A DNA stretch of 64,000 nt from a bacterium (GCA_021779375.1 JAJYAT010000002.1:62001-126000); one strand, 5' to 3'. Positions 51,671 through 61,947 are shown, numbered from the stretch's first letter. Made by a program: numbers and translations. Notes: generated from the letters alone by a model not told the origin.

Positions 51671-52396
51671 CTAATACGCGCGCATCGGCATGTTTCTTTC
51701 AAATCTCGCCCGTTCTAATTGCCTGGGATTTTCAGGCAAAATAAAGTCAGCTGTGAAATTAGTATCATCAGTCTTGGTACCGATTGCGCGGATTTTCTCA
51801 CCAACTGTAATCGTGAATTCCGGCGGAATTTTGGCAGTCGCAATATCGACATTCCAGACTGAATTATCGAGTGCATTCAGAATCAAAAGCTTTTCCTCAA
51901 TCGAAAAAACCTCGCCAAAAAGAAAACCCTCTTCGGGATCCATCCACTCGCTCTCGTCAAAATGCGGCGGAAAATTTTGGACGCGCAAAGCGTGCAACTG
52001 TGGCGGCAACGGCGTCGCTAGCAATGAAATTCCACCAGCGATACTCGCGACGAAAATCCCACCCGCGACCGCGAGCACACCGAAACGGTAACCGTGCTTA
52101 GTGTGACGAAAGAGAAAATACGCAAATGCACTGGCAGCCAAAATCGTCGCGAGCCAAAAAATCGGCAAGGTGTGAGTAATGAAATTAATTTGACCGCCCG
52201 GGAAATGTGGCAGCAACTCCCATTCAGCTTCGAATAATTCCGCAGCGAAAGTCCCGACGAAAATCGCCGCAGCCAAAAGCGCAATCAATGCCAGCACCCA
52301 AATGCCGTAGTTTTTGACGAGAAAAAGCGCACGCGAATGCGGCGCCAATTTGCGCTCTTTAATTTCAGCGAGGATTTTTTCAGAAAGTTTCTGCAT
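51671..52396 (-). CDS. membrane protein, putative anti-sigma factor
   Basis: A 241-aa protein. A cytoplasmic N-terminus of about 28 residues (LSEKILAEIKERKLAPHSR) is followed by three transmembrane helices (about 30-50, 77-95 and 102-122) and an extracytoplasmic domain of about 110 residues. It lies 8 nt downstream of the ECF sigma gene, the usual place for its cognate anti-sigma factor. No ZAS zinc motif is visible, so this role rests on position and topology. Confidence 0.6.
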   Translation of the reverse strand: MQKLSEKILAEIKERKLAPHSRALFLVKNYGIWVLALIALLAAAIFVGTFAAELFEAEWELLPHFPGGQINFITHTLPIFWLATILAASAFAYFLFRHTKHGYRFGVLAVAGGIFVASIAGGISLLATPLPPQLHALRVQNFPPHFDESEWMDPEEGFLFGEVFSIEEKLLILNALDNSVWNVDIATAKIPPEFTITVGEKIRAIGTKTDDTNFTADFILPENPRQLERARFERNMPMRAY

Positions 52397-52404
52397 TGCA
52401 AAAA

Positions 52405-52998
52405 TTAAATAAATTTATTGAGAGCCGCTTCTCCTGCTGTGAGCTCAAAAGCCTTTTTGGCACGATGTACGAGCGTAGCGACGCTGCCCATCGGACAATG
52501 CAGAATGTCGGAAATCTCCGCATAATCTTTGGACTCGAGGTAACGCAGAATCAAAATCTCACGATATTTTTGCGGAATTTTTGCGAGAATCGAATGAACG
52601 AAGGCGACCAGAAATTTTTCGTCGGTCGCGGCTGGAATGTCGAGTGTCGATTTCAGCAGCTGCGCAGCTTCAAATGTGTCGAGATTAACTTCTTGCGCGC
52701 GCGCTGATTTTTTGCGCCAATGGCTGATCACTTCATTGTGCGCGATGCGATAAATCCAGCTGCTGAATTTGAGACTGGAGTCGAAGTCGCGCAGATTTTG
52801 GTAAGCCTTGAGAAAAATATTCTGGAGCAGATCCTCACCTTCTTCCCGGGAAATATTGGAAATGCGCAACACATAGCGCAATAGCGGTCGCTCGTACTTC
52901 TCGACAATCTGAGCGTAATCATCGGAATCGGCAAGCGCGAGCCGCACGAGCTCGACGTCCGAATCCAAGTCCGAAATTATCTTTGGGGGTGGAGGCAA
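52405..52998 (-). CDS. ECF-type RNA polymerase sigma factor
   Basis: A 197-aa sigma-70 family protein. Region 2 is YERPLLRYVLRISNISREEG to FSSWIYRIAHNEVISHWRKK, and region 4 is LAKIPQKYREILILRYLESK with the helix-turn-helix DYAEISDILHCPMGSVATLV. It starts with TTG. A TATAAT -10 box (53022-53027, reverse) lies 23 nt upstream. It heads a three-gene operon (sigma, membrane protein, secreted protein) that should respond to an envelope signal. Confidence 0.9.
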   Translation of the reverse strand: MPPPPKIISDLDSDVELVRLALADSDDYAQIVEKYERPLLRYVLRISNISREEGEDLLQNIFLKAYQNLRDFDSSLKFSSWIYRIAHNEVISHWRKKSARAQEVNLDTFEAAQLLKSTLDIPAATDEKFLVAFVHSILAKIPQKYREILILRYLESKDYAEISDILHCPMGSVATLVHRAKKAFELTAGEAALNKFI

Positions 52999-53120
52999 TT
53001 TTCGATAGAGATGCTAAAAGAATTATACGCATCCGGACAAATTTTTATTTCACAAACCAAAAGAAAAATGAGTGATTGACCAACAAATAACAGACCCTAA
53101 AAAAATCAGCTAAAACCAGT

Positions 53121-53149
53121 TTGCAATTTTTATCAAATTTTGGTAGAAT
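53121..53149 (+). promoter_or_regulatory. promoter of small RNA copy 1
   Basis: TTGCAA (53121-53126), 17-bp spacer, TAGAAT (53144-53149). The second copy at 54514 has the same -35 and spacing. Confidence 0.8.
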
Positions 53150-53154
53150 AAACA

Positions 53155-53305
53155 CGTTCCTTTACTGAGATTGTCTGATTTGAGATTCGCTCGTCGAATC
53201 AAAAAACTCTCAATCGCACGCCTCTCGATCTCCGGGTCGACCGACGTGATCAGTATCGGAGCCAAAAACAAAAATAGCTCAGCCAAATAGGTCGAGCTAT
53301 TTTTG
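53155..53305 (+). ncRNA. structured small RNA, copy 1
   Basis: An RNA of about 150 nt with its own promoter and an intrinsic terminator (AAAAATAGCTC / GAGCTATTTTT, 53270-53304). The second copy is at 54548. Predicted stems: 5' GTTCC with GGAGC; TACTGA with TCAGTA; GATTCG-CTCGT-CGAATC; CGATC-TCCG-GGTCG. No ORF fits. The family is not recognised; a closing stem plus internal bubbles recalls 6S RNA, but this is only a suggestion. Confidence 0.75.
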
Positions 53306-53351
53306 CGTAGCGATAAGTTTAAACACTGCAAAATAAGCTAAAATACTCGGG

Positions 53352-54500
53352 ATGTTTTTTGTTGTCATTCTCGGAATCTTATTCGGCATCCACTTCGCCG
53401 TCTACGATTTTTGCGTTCGCGCTTTTTCGATTGAGGACAAAATCGTCCAAGTAAAAATCGCGCTCGGTCTGCTCTTGCTCTTCGCCGGACTGGTGGGATC
53501 GATGATTTTGTCGCGCCTGACGAGTAATTTATTTACGAAAATTGTCAGTGTGAGTTTCGGTGTTTGGTTCGGATTTTTGCTGAATTTGTTTTGGCTGATT
53601 CTCGTCGCCTGGCTCGCGATTGGCGCAGCGCGAATTTTCGGGCAAAGTTTGAATCTTCAATTGTTCGCCCAAATCGTCATCGCCGCGGCGATTCTCTGGT
53701 CGCTCTTCGGCATGTGGAATGTTTTTCATCCGGTCGTGAAAAATATTGAAATCGAGCTCGCCAATTTACCAGCGGAGTGGAAAGGCAAAACAATTGTGCA
53801 GCTTTCCGACGTACATCTCGGCGGAGTTCTAGGTGAAAATTTTTTGCGAAAAATCGTGAATGATGTCAATCAACTCAAACCGGAAATCGTCGTCATCACC
53901 GGCGACCTGCTCGATGGCAGCGCGGATGGATTTGAATCCTATGTCCACCTTCTGGATGAAATTCAAAGCAAACAAGGCGTTTATTTCGTCACCGGCAATC
54001 ACGAGGGTTACCGCGGCATCGCGGATTCCTTGCGGATTTTGCACGGAACCAAAATGCATATTTTGGAGGACGAAATCGTCGACCTATCCGGTCTGCAACT
54101 AATCGGCATTGCCTATCCGCAAATTGGCGAACACAAAAATATCCGCAAAATCATCGCGGACAATCCTGTTTTTGATTCGGCTAAAACAAATATCTTACTG
54201 CTACATTCCCCGACCGGCATCGGCGCGAGCGAAACCAAACGCCAAGATTTGTACTGGAAACCGAATGTGGATTTCACGGACGCGGAAGAACTCGGGATCG
54301 ATTTGCAACTTTCAGGACACACACACGCCGGACAGCTTTTTCCTTTCACGCTTCTCACGAAGTGGATTTACGCTGGCTACGAATACGGCCTACACCGCAT
54401 CGGCAATTTCCAAATTTATATTTCGAGCGGCACAGGCGTCTGGGGACCGACTGAGCGCAACGGCAGTCGTTCTGAGATTGTCGCGATTAAGTTGAGATAG
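53352..54500 (+). CDS. membrane metallophosphoesterase (YkuE/YaeI-like)
   Basis: A 382-aa protein. Four or so N-terminal helices (about 1-125) precede a calcineurin-type phosphoesterase domain with all metal motifs: LSDVHLGG, ITGDLLDG, TGNHEGY, LLHSP and SGHTHAGQLFPF. Homologues act on membrane-linked phosphodiesters such as UDP-linked lipid intermediates; the substrate here is unknown. TAAAAT (53339-53344) is 7 nt before the ATG, so it is probably leaderless. The gene is framed by two copies of the same small RNA gene. Confidence 0.88.
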   Translation: MFFVVILGILFGIHFAVYDFCVRAFSIEDKIVQVKIALGLLLLFAGLVGSMILSRLTSNLFTKIVSVSFGVWFGFLLNLFWLILVAWLAIGAARIFGQSLNLQLFAQIVIAAAILWSLFGMWNVFHPVVKNIEIELANLPAEWKGKTIVQLSDVHLGGVLGENFLRKIVNDVNQLKPEIVVITGDLLDGSADGFESYVHLLDEIQSKQGVYFVTGNHEGYRGIADSLRILHGTKMHILEDEIVDLSGLQLIGIAYPQIGEHKNIRKIIADNPVFDSAKTNILLLHSPTGIGASETKRQDLYWKPNVDFTDAEELGIDLQLSGHTHAGQLFPFTLLTKWIYAGYEYGLHRIGNFQIYISSGTGVWGPTERNGSRSEIVAIKLR

Positions 54501-54513
54501 GCTAAAAACAGTT

Positions 54514-54542
54514 TTGCAATTTTGGTAAAATTTTGGTAAAAT
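54514..54542 (+). promoter_or_regulatory. promoter of small RNA copy 2
   Basis: TTGCAA (54514-54519), 17-bp spacer, TAAAAT (54537-54542), directly after the phosphoesterase stop codon. Confidence 0.8.
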
Positions 54543-54547
54543 ATACG

Positions 54548-54698
54548 CGTTCCTTTACTGAGATTGTCTGATTTGAAATTCGCTCGTCGAATCAAAAATC
54601 TCTCAATCACTCACTCTTCAATCCTCGGATTGCTGAATGAAATCAGGACTGGAGCCAAAAACAAAAATAGCTCAGCCAAATAGGTCGAGCTATTTTTG
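54548..54698 (+). ncRNA. structured small RNA, copy 2
   Basis: About 150 nt. It shares the 5' block (GTTCCTTTACTGAGATTGTC and onward) and the last 50 nt, including the terminator (54663-54697), with copy 1. The middle differs but keeps the hairpin: CAATCC-TC-GGATTG replaces CGATC-TCCG-GGTCG. It ends 16 nt before the convergent gyrB stop. Confidence 0.75.
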
Positions 54699-54713
54699 CG
54701 TAAAGTGCCTAAT

Positions 54714-56702
<1,989 letters not shown>

Positions 56703-56858
56703 TTAGGTAAGGAGTAAGTTGTAAGTCGTAAGGAATAAGTTTTAAGTAGTAAGAAAAAACTTAGTCCTTATTTCTTAATATTTAATTCTTTTCCCGCGGA
56801 TTTTAGCAGACGAGCAAGCTCGCGCCAATTTCAGCCGATTTTTGGCATAGTTTTCAAT

Positions 56859-56886
56859 TTGACCAGCCAAAAAAAGAATTTAGAAT
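56859..56886 (+). promoter_or_regulatory. promoter of GNAT gene
   Basis: TTGACC (56859-56864), 16-bp spacer, TAGAAT (56881-56886), 24 nt before the ATG at 56911. Confidence 0.65.
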
Positions 56887-56910
56887 CCTGTCAAATCTCC
56901 CAAATATCTC

Positions 56911-57363
56911 ATGAACGACTCGAACAGCCTAGCGCCAATCACAATCAAAAAACTTACAAAAGCGGAGGTCCCCGATTTTTTTGCAGTGATAAAAAAACTG
57001 CGAGCGCAGCTCAGCAAAAAAGATCTGCAAAAACGACTAACAGCAATCGAACGTATTCCTGGGCACTATTTTTGGGGTGCGATTCGCGGCAATCAAAAAG
57101 TCGGTTTTTGTCACGCCAGCATCAATGTCAATCTCTCGCCTGGTGGCAAGGATATTTATCTGAATGATTTAATCGTCGCGGAAAACGACCGCAGTGGCGG
57201 TGTCGGTAGCAAACTACTCGGTGAAGTCCAAAAAATCGCCAAGCTCAAAGGGTGCAAACGCATCCTCGTCACTGTCCGCACCGACAACCTGACCGCGTTG
57301 AATTTTTATCGTAAAAAAGGTTTTGGGGAGGGATACGGAATCAGGCTTGCCAAAGAATCATAA
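56911..57363 (+). CDS. GNAT family N-acetyltransferase
   Basis: A 150-aa acetyl-CoA-dependent acyltransferase. Motif A is LNDLIVAENDRSGGVGSKLL (the pyrophosphate-binding loop is RSGGVG), followed by VTVRTDNLTALNFYRKKGF (motif B). The substrate cannot be predicted. It is the first of three consecutive plus-strand genes (GNAT, ATP-grasp ligase, DUF1704 peptidase), each with its own TAAAAT-type box. Confidence 0.88.
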   Translation: MNDSNSLAPITIKKLTKAEVPDFFAVIKKLRAQLSKKDLQKRLTAIERIPGHYFWGAIRGNQKVGFCHASINVNLSPGGKDIYLNDLIVAENDRSGGVGSKLLGEVQKIAKLKGCKRILVTVRTDNLTALNFYRKKGFGEGYGIRLAKES

Positions 57364-57422
57364 AATCAGCGATTTCTTTTCGTGACAGCAATGAGTAAAA
57401 TTGCGCCGTCCTAACTTTTTCA

Positions 57423-58307
57423 ATGCAGCTCATCCTGATCAATGATGGTCACAACCCTGAATGCGAGGAACTAATCGTGGCAGCTGCAAAGAAAAGGAAA
57501 ATTCCAGTCGAAGTCACCAACTCAAAAATTCGCACTGAATCGGTCGCACCTTTTCGACCTATCAAAAAAACACTGGTCTACCGCATCGCGACTAATCCTA
57601 TTGAGGAATTACTCGAAACAATTTTGATTGGCAAGGGCGCAGTCTCGCTGCGCGAGGCAGATCAGCTTACGAATAAGTCTGATTTAAATCTCTTAATGAT
57701 GCGCAAGGGCAAGTTGCGCATGAATATGTTTTTGAGCAAAAACAAAATCGCCACGCCTGAAACAATTTTTTCTAATGCGACTGATTCTAAAAGCTTAAAA
57801 GAGATTATCAAAAAGCTCGGCCTCCCGCTGCTGATCAAGACGCTCGACAGCAGCCGCGGCAAAGGCGTGATCCTGATTGATTCTTTTTTTGGGCTGCGCT
57901 CCTCGGTCGAAGCCTGGCAAGAAAAAGAAATCCCTTTTCTCTACCAAAAATTTATTCAGGAAGCGACAGGCAGCCACATCCGCGCCATTGTTTTGGACGG
58001 TCGCCTAATCTGCGCTTACCGAAAATCAGTCCCCAAGCAATCTGATTTTCGTTCGAATGCTTCGGGCGGACTGTCGGCCAATAAACTAATCAAGCTCAGC
58101 CCGACGACTGAAAAATTGGCGATTGAGACAGTCAACGCTTCCGGTCTGGCTTTCGGCGGGGTGGATTTGATTAAATTAAATCAACAAGATTATTGCGTCG
58201 CCGAAGTGAATTTCCCTTTCAATTTCGCCCGCAGTGCCAAGCTCGGAAAATTCGATGTAGCTGGAAAAATGCTCGATTACCTCGTCGCGAAAGCGCAGCG
58301 AAGCTGA
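57423..58307 (+). CDS. RimK-like ATP-grasp ligase
   Basis: A 294-aa ligase of the RimK/glutathione-synthase ATP-grasp group, which joins an amino acid to a carboxylate through an acyl phosphate. It has LPLLIKTLDSSRGKGVILI (phosphate-binding loop), YQKFIQEATGSHIRAIVLDG, the RimK-like SDFRSNASGG, and metal-binding EVNFPFNF. RimK members add Glu or other residues to protein C-termini. Its neighbour is a predicted C-terminal peptidase. TAAAAT is at 57396-57401. Confidence 0.85.
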   Translation: MQLILINDGHNPECEELIVAAAKKRKIPVEVTNSKIRTESVAPFRPIKKTLVYRIATNPIEELLETILIGKGAVSLREADQLTNKSDLNLLMMRKGKLRMNMFLSKNKIATPETIFSNATDSKSLKEIIKKLGLPLLIKTLDSSRGKGVILIDSFFGLRSSVEAWQEKEIPFLYQKFIQEATGSHIRAIVLDGRLICAYRKSVPKQSDFRSNASGGLSANKLIKLSPTTEKLAIETVNASGLAFGGVDLIKLNQQDYCVAEVNFPFNFARSAKLGKFDVAGKMLDYLVAKAQRS

Positions 58308-58351
58308 ATCGTTACCTTGCTTTTTCGGAGTCTTTAGGCTAAAATAACCTG

Positions 58352-59731
58352 ATGAGCGAAAAGCCGAGTAAAAATTCCGAGAGTCAAATTTTGGACGAGC
58401 GGTGGCGTAAAAAATTTGAAGCAATTGGCAACGTGGATTCACACCTTTGGCTTGAGTGTAAAAATCAAAAAGAGGAAAAACCAAAATTTTTGAGCGGCGC
58501 GATTGAAAATCCACGCCTCGCCTACAACAAACTCGACGTGCAACGCCTCACTAATCTCAAAATTGCTTTTTCAAATTTGAAGCAGGAAATTTTGGCGGAA
58601 GAAAATGACCCGACCATTCGAGAAATTTACGATTGGAAAATTAACGAGAAAATCAGCGAAGTGAAAATGCTCCTCGCAAGCGCGCATGGCGATATGCCGA
58701 AATTTTCCGAATATTCCCGCGCCGTTTTCGGGGCGCCTGATTTGCAAATTTTTGCGCATACAATTGAATCGCTAAAAAATGAACTCGCTCTCGTGCAAAA
58801 TTCTACTAATCCCAAACTCGTACAGGCCGCAGCCGAACTCGAAAAAGTTTTGCCGCGTTTCGTCGCGACTGAAAAATCAGAACTCGAGATTCCCCCGCCC
58901 ACACCCGAGACTTTCGTAAATCTGCGTAACGCTGTACGCACAAAATTCAAAAATTTACTGGAAATCGTCGATGAGGGAAAACCAAAATACAGCTCCGAAG
59001 ATTTGGCGGAAACTTTTGATAAAGCCTTACCAGAAATCAAAGCTAAAGATTGGGAGAGCGTTTTGGACCCCGATAAATTGGTCATCAGTATTGAAGACGA
59101 AAAAAATCAAGTTTCAATTCCAACGGGAAAATCCTATTTGGTCACGCGAGTAAAAAATTTACTGCTCCACGAAATCGGTTGCCACATAGGTCAAATCACG
59201 GGCGGACGCCGCTCGCGCCTGCAATTACTCGGCATCGGTCTCGATCACAACATGAAGGGTTTCGAGGGTATCGCGACATTCGCCGGCAGTCTCGCAGCTA
59301 ATCCGGAAAAATTTGAAAAATACGAAGAACTCGATCGCCATCTCGCAATCAGCCTCGGCGTCGGACTCGATGGCAAACCGCGCAATTTTCGAGAAGTTTT
59401 TGAGATTATGCAAAAGTATTATTTTTTTCAAGAAATCAAAGCGCGGAAAGATCCAGAGACCGCGATGAAAAACTCACAAAATAAAGCCTGGCTGCGCTGC
59501 GTGCGAACTTTTCGCGGGAGTGATTGCACGACACGCGGTGCGATCTTTACTAAAGACATCGTTTATTCTGAAGGCAATATCGGTGTCTGGGATGTTTTCA
59601 GTAAGAATCCAGGATTGCTTGAAAAAATCGAAATTGGCCGTTTCGACCCGACTAACCCGCGCCACCTTATCGTTCTTGCGAAACTACAGCTCGGTATCTC
59701 GAACGAAAATTTGGCTGCACTCGAGAAATAA
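58352..59731 (+). CDS. DUF1704 (MATCAP-like) metallopeptidase
   Basis: A 459-aa protein. The C-terminal half matches DUF1704: HEIGCH (HExxxH, His273, Glu274, His278), then FEGIATFAGSL (QEGLA-type motif, Glu305 as likely third ligand), and the conserved TFRGSDCTTRG and IFTKDIVYSEG. Eukaryotic MATCAP of this family removes the C-terminal tyrosine of tubulin. Bacterial roles are unknown. Next to a RimK-like ligase this suggests an amino-acid add/remove pair. TAAAAT (58340-58345) is 6 nt before the ATG. Confidence 0.8.
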   Translation: MSEKPSKNSESQILDERWRKKFEAIGNVDSHLWLECKNQKEEKPKFLSGAIENPRLAYNKLDVQRLTNLKIAFSNLKQEILAEENDPTIREIYDWKINEKISEVKMLLASAHGDMPKFSEYSRAVFGAPDLQIFAHTIESLKNELALVQNSTNPKLVQAAAELEKVLPRFVATEKSELEIPPPTPETFVNLRNAVRTKFKNLLEIVDEGKPKYSSEDLAETFDKALPEIKAKDWESVLDPDKLVISIEDEKNQVSIPTGKSYLVTRVKNLLLHEIGCHIGQITGGRRSRLQLLGIGLDHNMKGFEGIATFAGSLAANPEKFEKYEELDRHLAISLGVGLDGKPRNFREVFEIMQKYYFFQEIKARKDPETAMKNSQNKAWLRCVRTFRGSDCTTRGAIFTKDIVYSEGNIGVWDVFSKNPGLLEKIEIGRFDPTNPRHLIVLAKLQLGISNENLAALEK

Positions 59732-59935
59732 TCACTTTGGAAATTGCAGGATTCGCAGAAGAAGATTTGAGAGCGGCCGAAAAAACCGGAAATCACTTCA
59801 AACACTAAAAACAATAGGAACGGTAAGACCACTGTTTTCCTCACTCAAAACCCGGCCGAATAAAACCAGCCCTCTTCGCAAACAGCTCAATGATAAATCA
59901 TAAGATATTCACTCATTCAATCATTGGCTCATTTC
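59732..59935. other. spacer between DUF1704 gene and the ppdK remnant
   Basis: No gene called. The first 80 nt contain a short open frame (from 59737: LEIAGFAEEDLRAAEKTG...) whose style resembles a protein C-terminus and may be a gene remnant. The rest is AT-rich with ATTCAATCATTGG-type degenerate repeats. Confidence 0.4.
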
Positions 59936-60036
59936 CTCAGTGCCGCCTGCGCCGCCGCGAGTCGCGCAATCGGGACACGGAAGGGTGAGCAAGAAACATA
60001 GTTCATGCCGACGCGGTGACAAAATTCGACTGAGGC
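59936..60036 (-). pseudogene. displaced 3' fragment of ppdK
   Basis: 101 bp matching the end of ppdK (61952-62052) with seven mismatches, all at third codon positions and all synonymous. It covers the last 33 or so codons up to the final Arg codon. It lies on the far side of the Fic-DUF4145 pair, so the two copies flank that module as direct repeats. Confidence 0.92.
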
Positions 60037-60057
60037 TAAAAAGTTTGTATGCATCCG

Positions 60058-60095
60058 TTGACTCAATAGATACAAACATGTATACTTTGTATACA
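60058..60095 (+). promoter_or_regulatory. fic promoter with overlapping operator palindrome
   Basis: TTGACT (60058-60063), 17-bp spacer, TATACT (60081-60086). The inverted repeat TGTATAC-TTT-GTATACA (60079-60095) covers the -10 box. Further TTTGTAT half-sites occur on either strand at about 60044, 60067 and 60109. This predicts repression by a DNA-binding protein, perhaps Fic's own C-terminal winged helix. Confidence 0.75.
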
Positions 60096-60118
60096 ATCAT
60101 TTAAAGTTAGATACAAAA

Positions 60119-61267
60119 ATGCACCCAGTAATTATTGGCACATATCGTGAGCAAAAAGATGGGTTCAAAGCCTTTATTCCAAACTCTTTCCCGCCAAAAG
60201 AAGGTTTTGAATTTAACGCAAAAATTTTAAAGAAAAACGACCAAGCTACTCGACTCCTGGGAAAACTCGACGGCATTACTAAATTACTGCCAGATGCTGA
60301 TTTTTTTCTGCTGATGTACTTACGCAAAGATGCCGCATCTTCGAGTCAAATTGAGGGAACCCAGGCTACAATGATTGATGCAATCGAAGCCGAAGCCAAA
60401 GTAAACGCAAATATTCCGGAAGATGTTGACGATATCTTGCATTACATCCAAGCTTTGAATTATGGAATTAAACGCGTAACGACAGAAGATTTTCCAATTT
60501 CGCTGCGCTTTTTACGCGAGCTGCACCAAAAATTGATGAACCAGGCGCGCGCCACGCACTTTTCTGATCCGGGAGAATTTCGTAAAACTCAAAACTGGAT
60601 TGGGGGTACACGACCGGACAACGCTCGTTTTGTACCACCACCCGTACATGAGATGAATCTCGCGCTAACTGATTTGGAAAAATTCATACATTCCGATGAC
60701 GCAACCCTGACTCTAATCAAAGCTGCGCTGTTGCATGCCCAGTTCGAAACCATTCACCCTTTCCTCGATGGCAATGGACGCACCGGAAGGATGCTCATCA
60801 CTTTTTATTTATGGAAAGAGGGATTCCTTGAAAAACCAGTTTTGTTTTTGTCGTCGTTTTTCAAAAAACACCAAAAACTTTATTACGAAAAGCTTTTTGG
60901 CTATCACAACGGTGGAATAACGGAATGGGTCGATTTCTTTCTAGACGGAGCCATAGAGATCGCCAACGAAGCAATCGATATAGTGGGCGCAATCACAGAG
61001 CTACGAAAACAGGATAACCAAAAAATTCAAAAACTTGGAGCGCGCGCCTCGGAAAGCGCAACTATTATTTTGCCGAAACTTTATGGTCAGCCGATTGTGA
61101 ATGTCGCGACTGTGCAATCTTGGACTAAATTCACGCGAGCCGGAGCACAACGCGTAATTGATCGCTTTATCGCGATGGAAATTTTGGCACCAAAAGATCA
61201 GGATAAAAAATATGGACAGTCGTATGCTTATAAAAAATATTTGGAGATATTTAACAGTCATAATTAA
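60119..61267 (+). CDS. fic: Fic family AMP-transferase
   Basis: Transfers AMP from ATP to Ser/Thr/Tyr of target proteins, 382 aa. An N-terminal Fic_N domain carries the inhibitory motif SSQIEG (Ser75 to Glu79-Gly80, class II, own N-terminal helix). The intact catalytic loop HPFLDGNGRTGR is at 213-224. A C-terminal winged helix (FTRAGAQRVIDRFIAMEIL) follows. Intact active and inhibitory motifs imply a regulated, functional enzyme. First gene of a two-gene operon between two copies of the ppdK 3' end. Confidence 0.94.
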   Translation: MHPVIIGTYREQKDGFKAFIPNSFPPKEGFEFNAKILKKNDQATRLLGKLDGITKLLPDADFFLLMYLRKDAASSSQIEGTQATMIDAIEAEAKVNANIPEDVDDILHYIQALNYGIKRVTTEDFPISLRFLRELHQKLMNQARATHFSDPGEFRKTQNWIGGTRPDNARFVPPPVHEMNLALTDLEKFIHSDDATLTLIKAALLHAQFETIHPFLDGNGRTGRMLITFYLWKEGFLEKPVLFLSSFFKKHQKLYYEKLFGYHNGGITEWVDFFLDGAIEIANEAIDIVGAITELRKQDNQKIQKLGARASESATIILPKLYGQPIVNVATVQSWTKFTRAGAQRVIDRFIAMEILAPKDQDKKYGQSYAYKKYLEIFNSHN

Positions 61268-61277
61268 TGAAAACATT

Positions 61278-61946
61278 ATGCAATACTCAAAAACAATATC
61301 GTTAGATTGTCCGCACTGCAACACAAAATGTCAATTCATACAAATCGATGCAAGCCATCATTTTTGTGACAGGGACAACCTGCACCACATCGCTTATGTT
61401 TGCACGAATTGTCATGGAGTAATCGCAACCAAATGGAACGCAAACACAAAAGACTCATCTAATTTCCAAAGAAACCCGTCTGGCTATAATCAGCAATTGA
61501 AAATTTATTATCCTGCCGTTGGAGATTGGAAACCGCGAGTTAAGTTGAACTCAATCCAAAATGAAGATGTTAAAAATGATTTTCAAGAAGCAATCGACGC
61601 CTACAATAATGGGCTTTTCAATTCCTGCATGATGATGGCTCGGCGAGCAATTCAACAAGAAATGATTGCGAAAAAAGCAAAGGGTTCGAATTTATATCAG
61701 CAAATTGAGTCAACTGGAATTTCAGCAAAATTAAAAGCACTGCTCCACAAAATCAAAAACTTTGGGAACAATGGCGCTCATCCCGATTTTTGTTTGTTCG
61801 ACGAGAACGGCGATAAAATTGATGACAAAAAAGGATTCTCAAAACTAAGTTTGGAATTTTTGGACAGATATTTTGCAAACGAGTACGAAATAGATTCTTT
61901 GGTGGCAAGCGCACCAAGAAGCGAGAAGGAAAAAGAAGGCGAATAA
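61278..61946 (+). CDS. zinc-ribbon DUF4145 (HEPN-like) protein
   Basis: A 222-aa protein from ATG 61278, 10 nt after the fic stop (the track start lies inside fic). The N-terminal zinc ribbon has Cys11/Cys14 (CPHC) and Cys42/Cys45 (CTNC). The C-terminal helical DUF4145 domain has AIDAYNNGLFNSCMMMARRAIQQ, LKALLHKIKNFGNNGAHPDF and a closing helix. DUF4145 is HEPN-related and common in restriction and defence loci. Probably the functional partner of Fic. It ends 1 nt before the convergent ppdK stop. Confidence 0.85.
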   Translation: MQYSKTISLDCPHCNTKCQFIQIDASHHFCDRDNLHHIAYVCTNCHGVIATKWNANTKDSSNFQRNPSGYNQQLKIYYPAVGDWKPRVKLNSIQNEDVKNDFQEAIDAYNNGLFNSCMMMARRAIQQEMIAKKAKGSNLYQQIESTGISAKLKALLHKIKNFGNNGAHPDFCLFDENGDKIDDKKGFSKLSLEFLDRYFANEYEIDSLVASAPRSEKEKEGE

Positions 61947-61947
61947 T

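Noticed and set aside
53110-54610. Two similar minus-strand ORFs (53110-53331 and 54416-54610) sharing FLIRRAN and KSDNLSKGT
   Set aside because: The similarity comes from the duplicated small RNA genes on the plus strand; the ORFs differ in length and frame elsewhere and lack starts with promoters.
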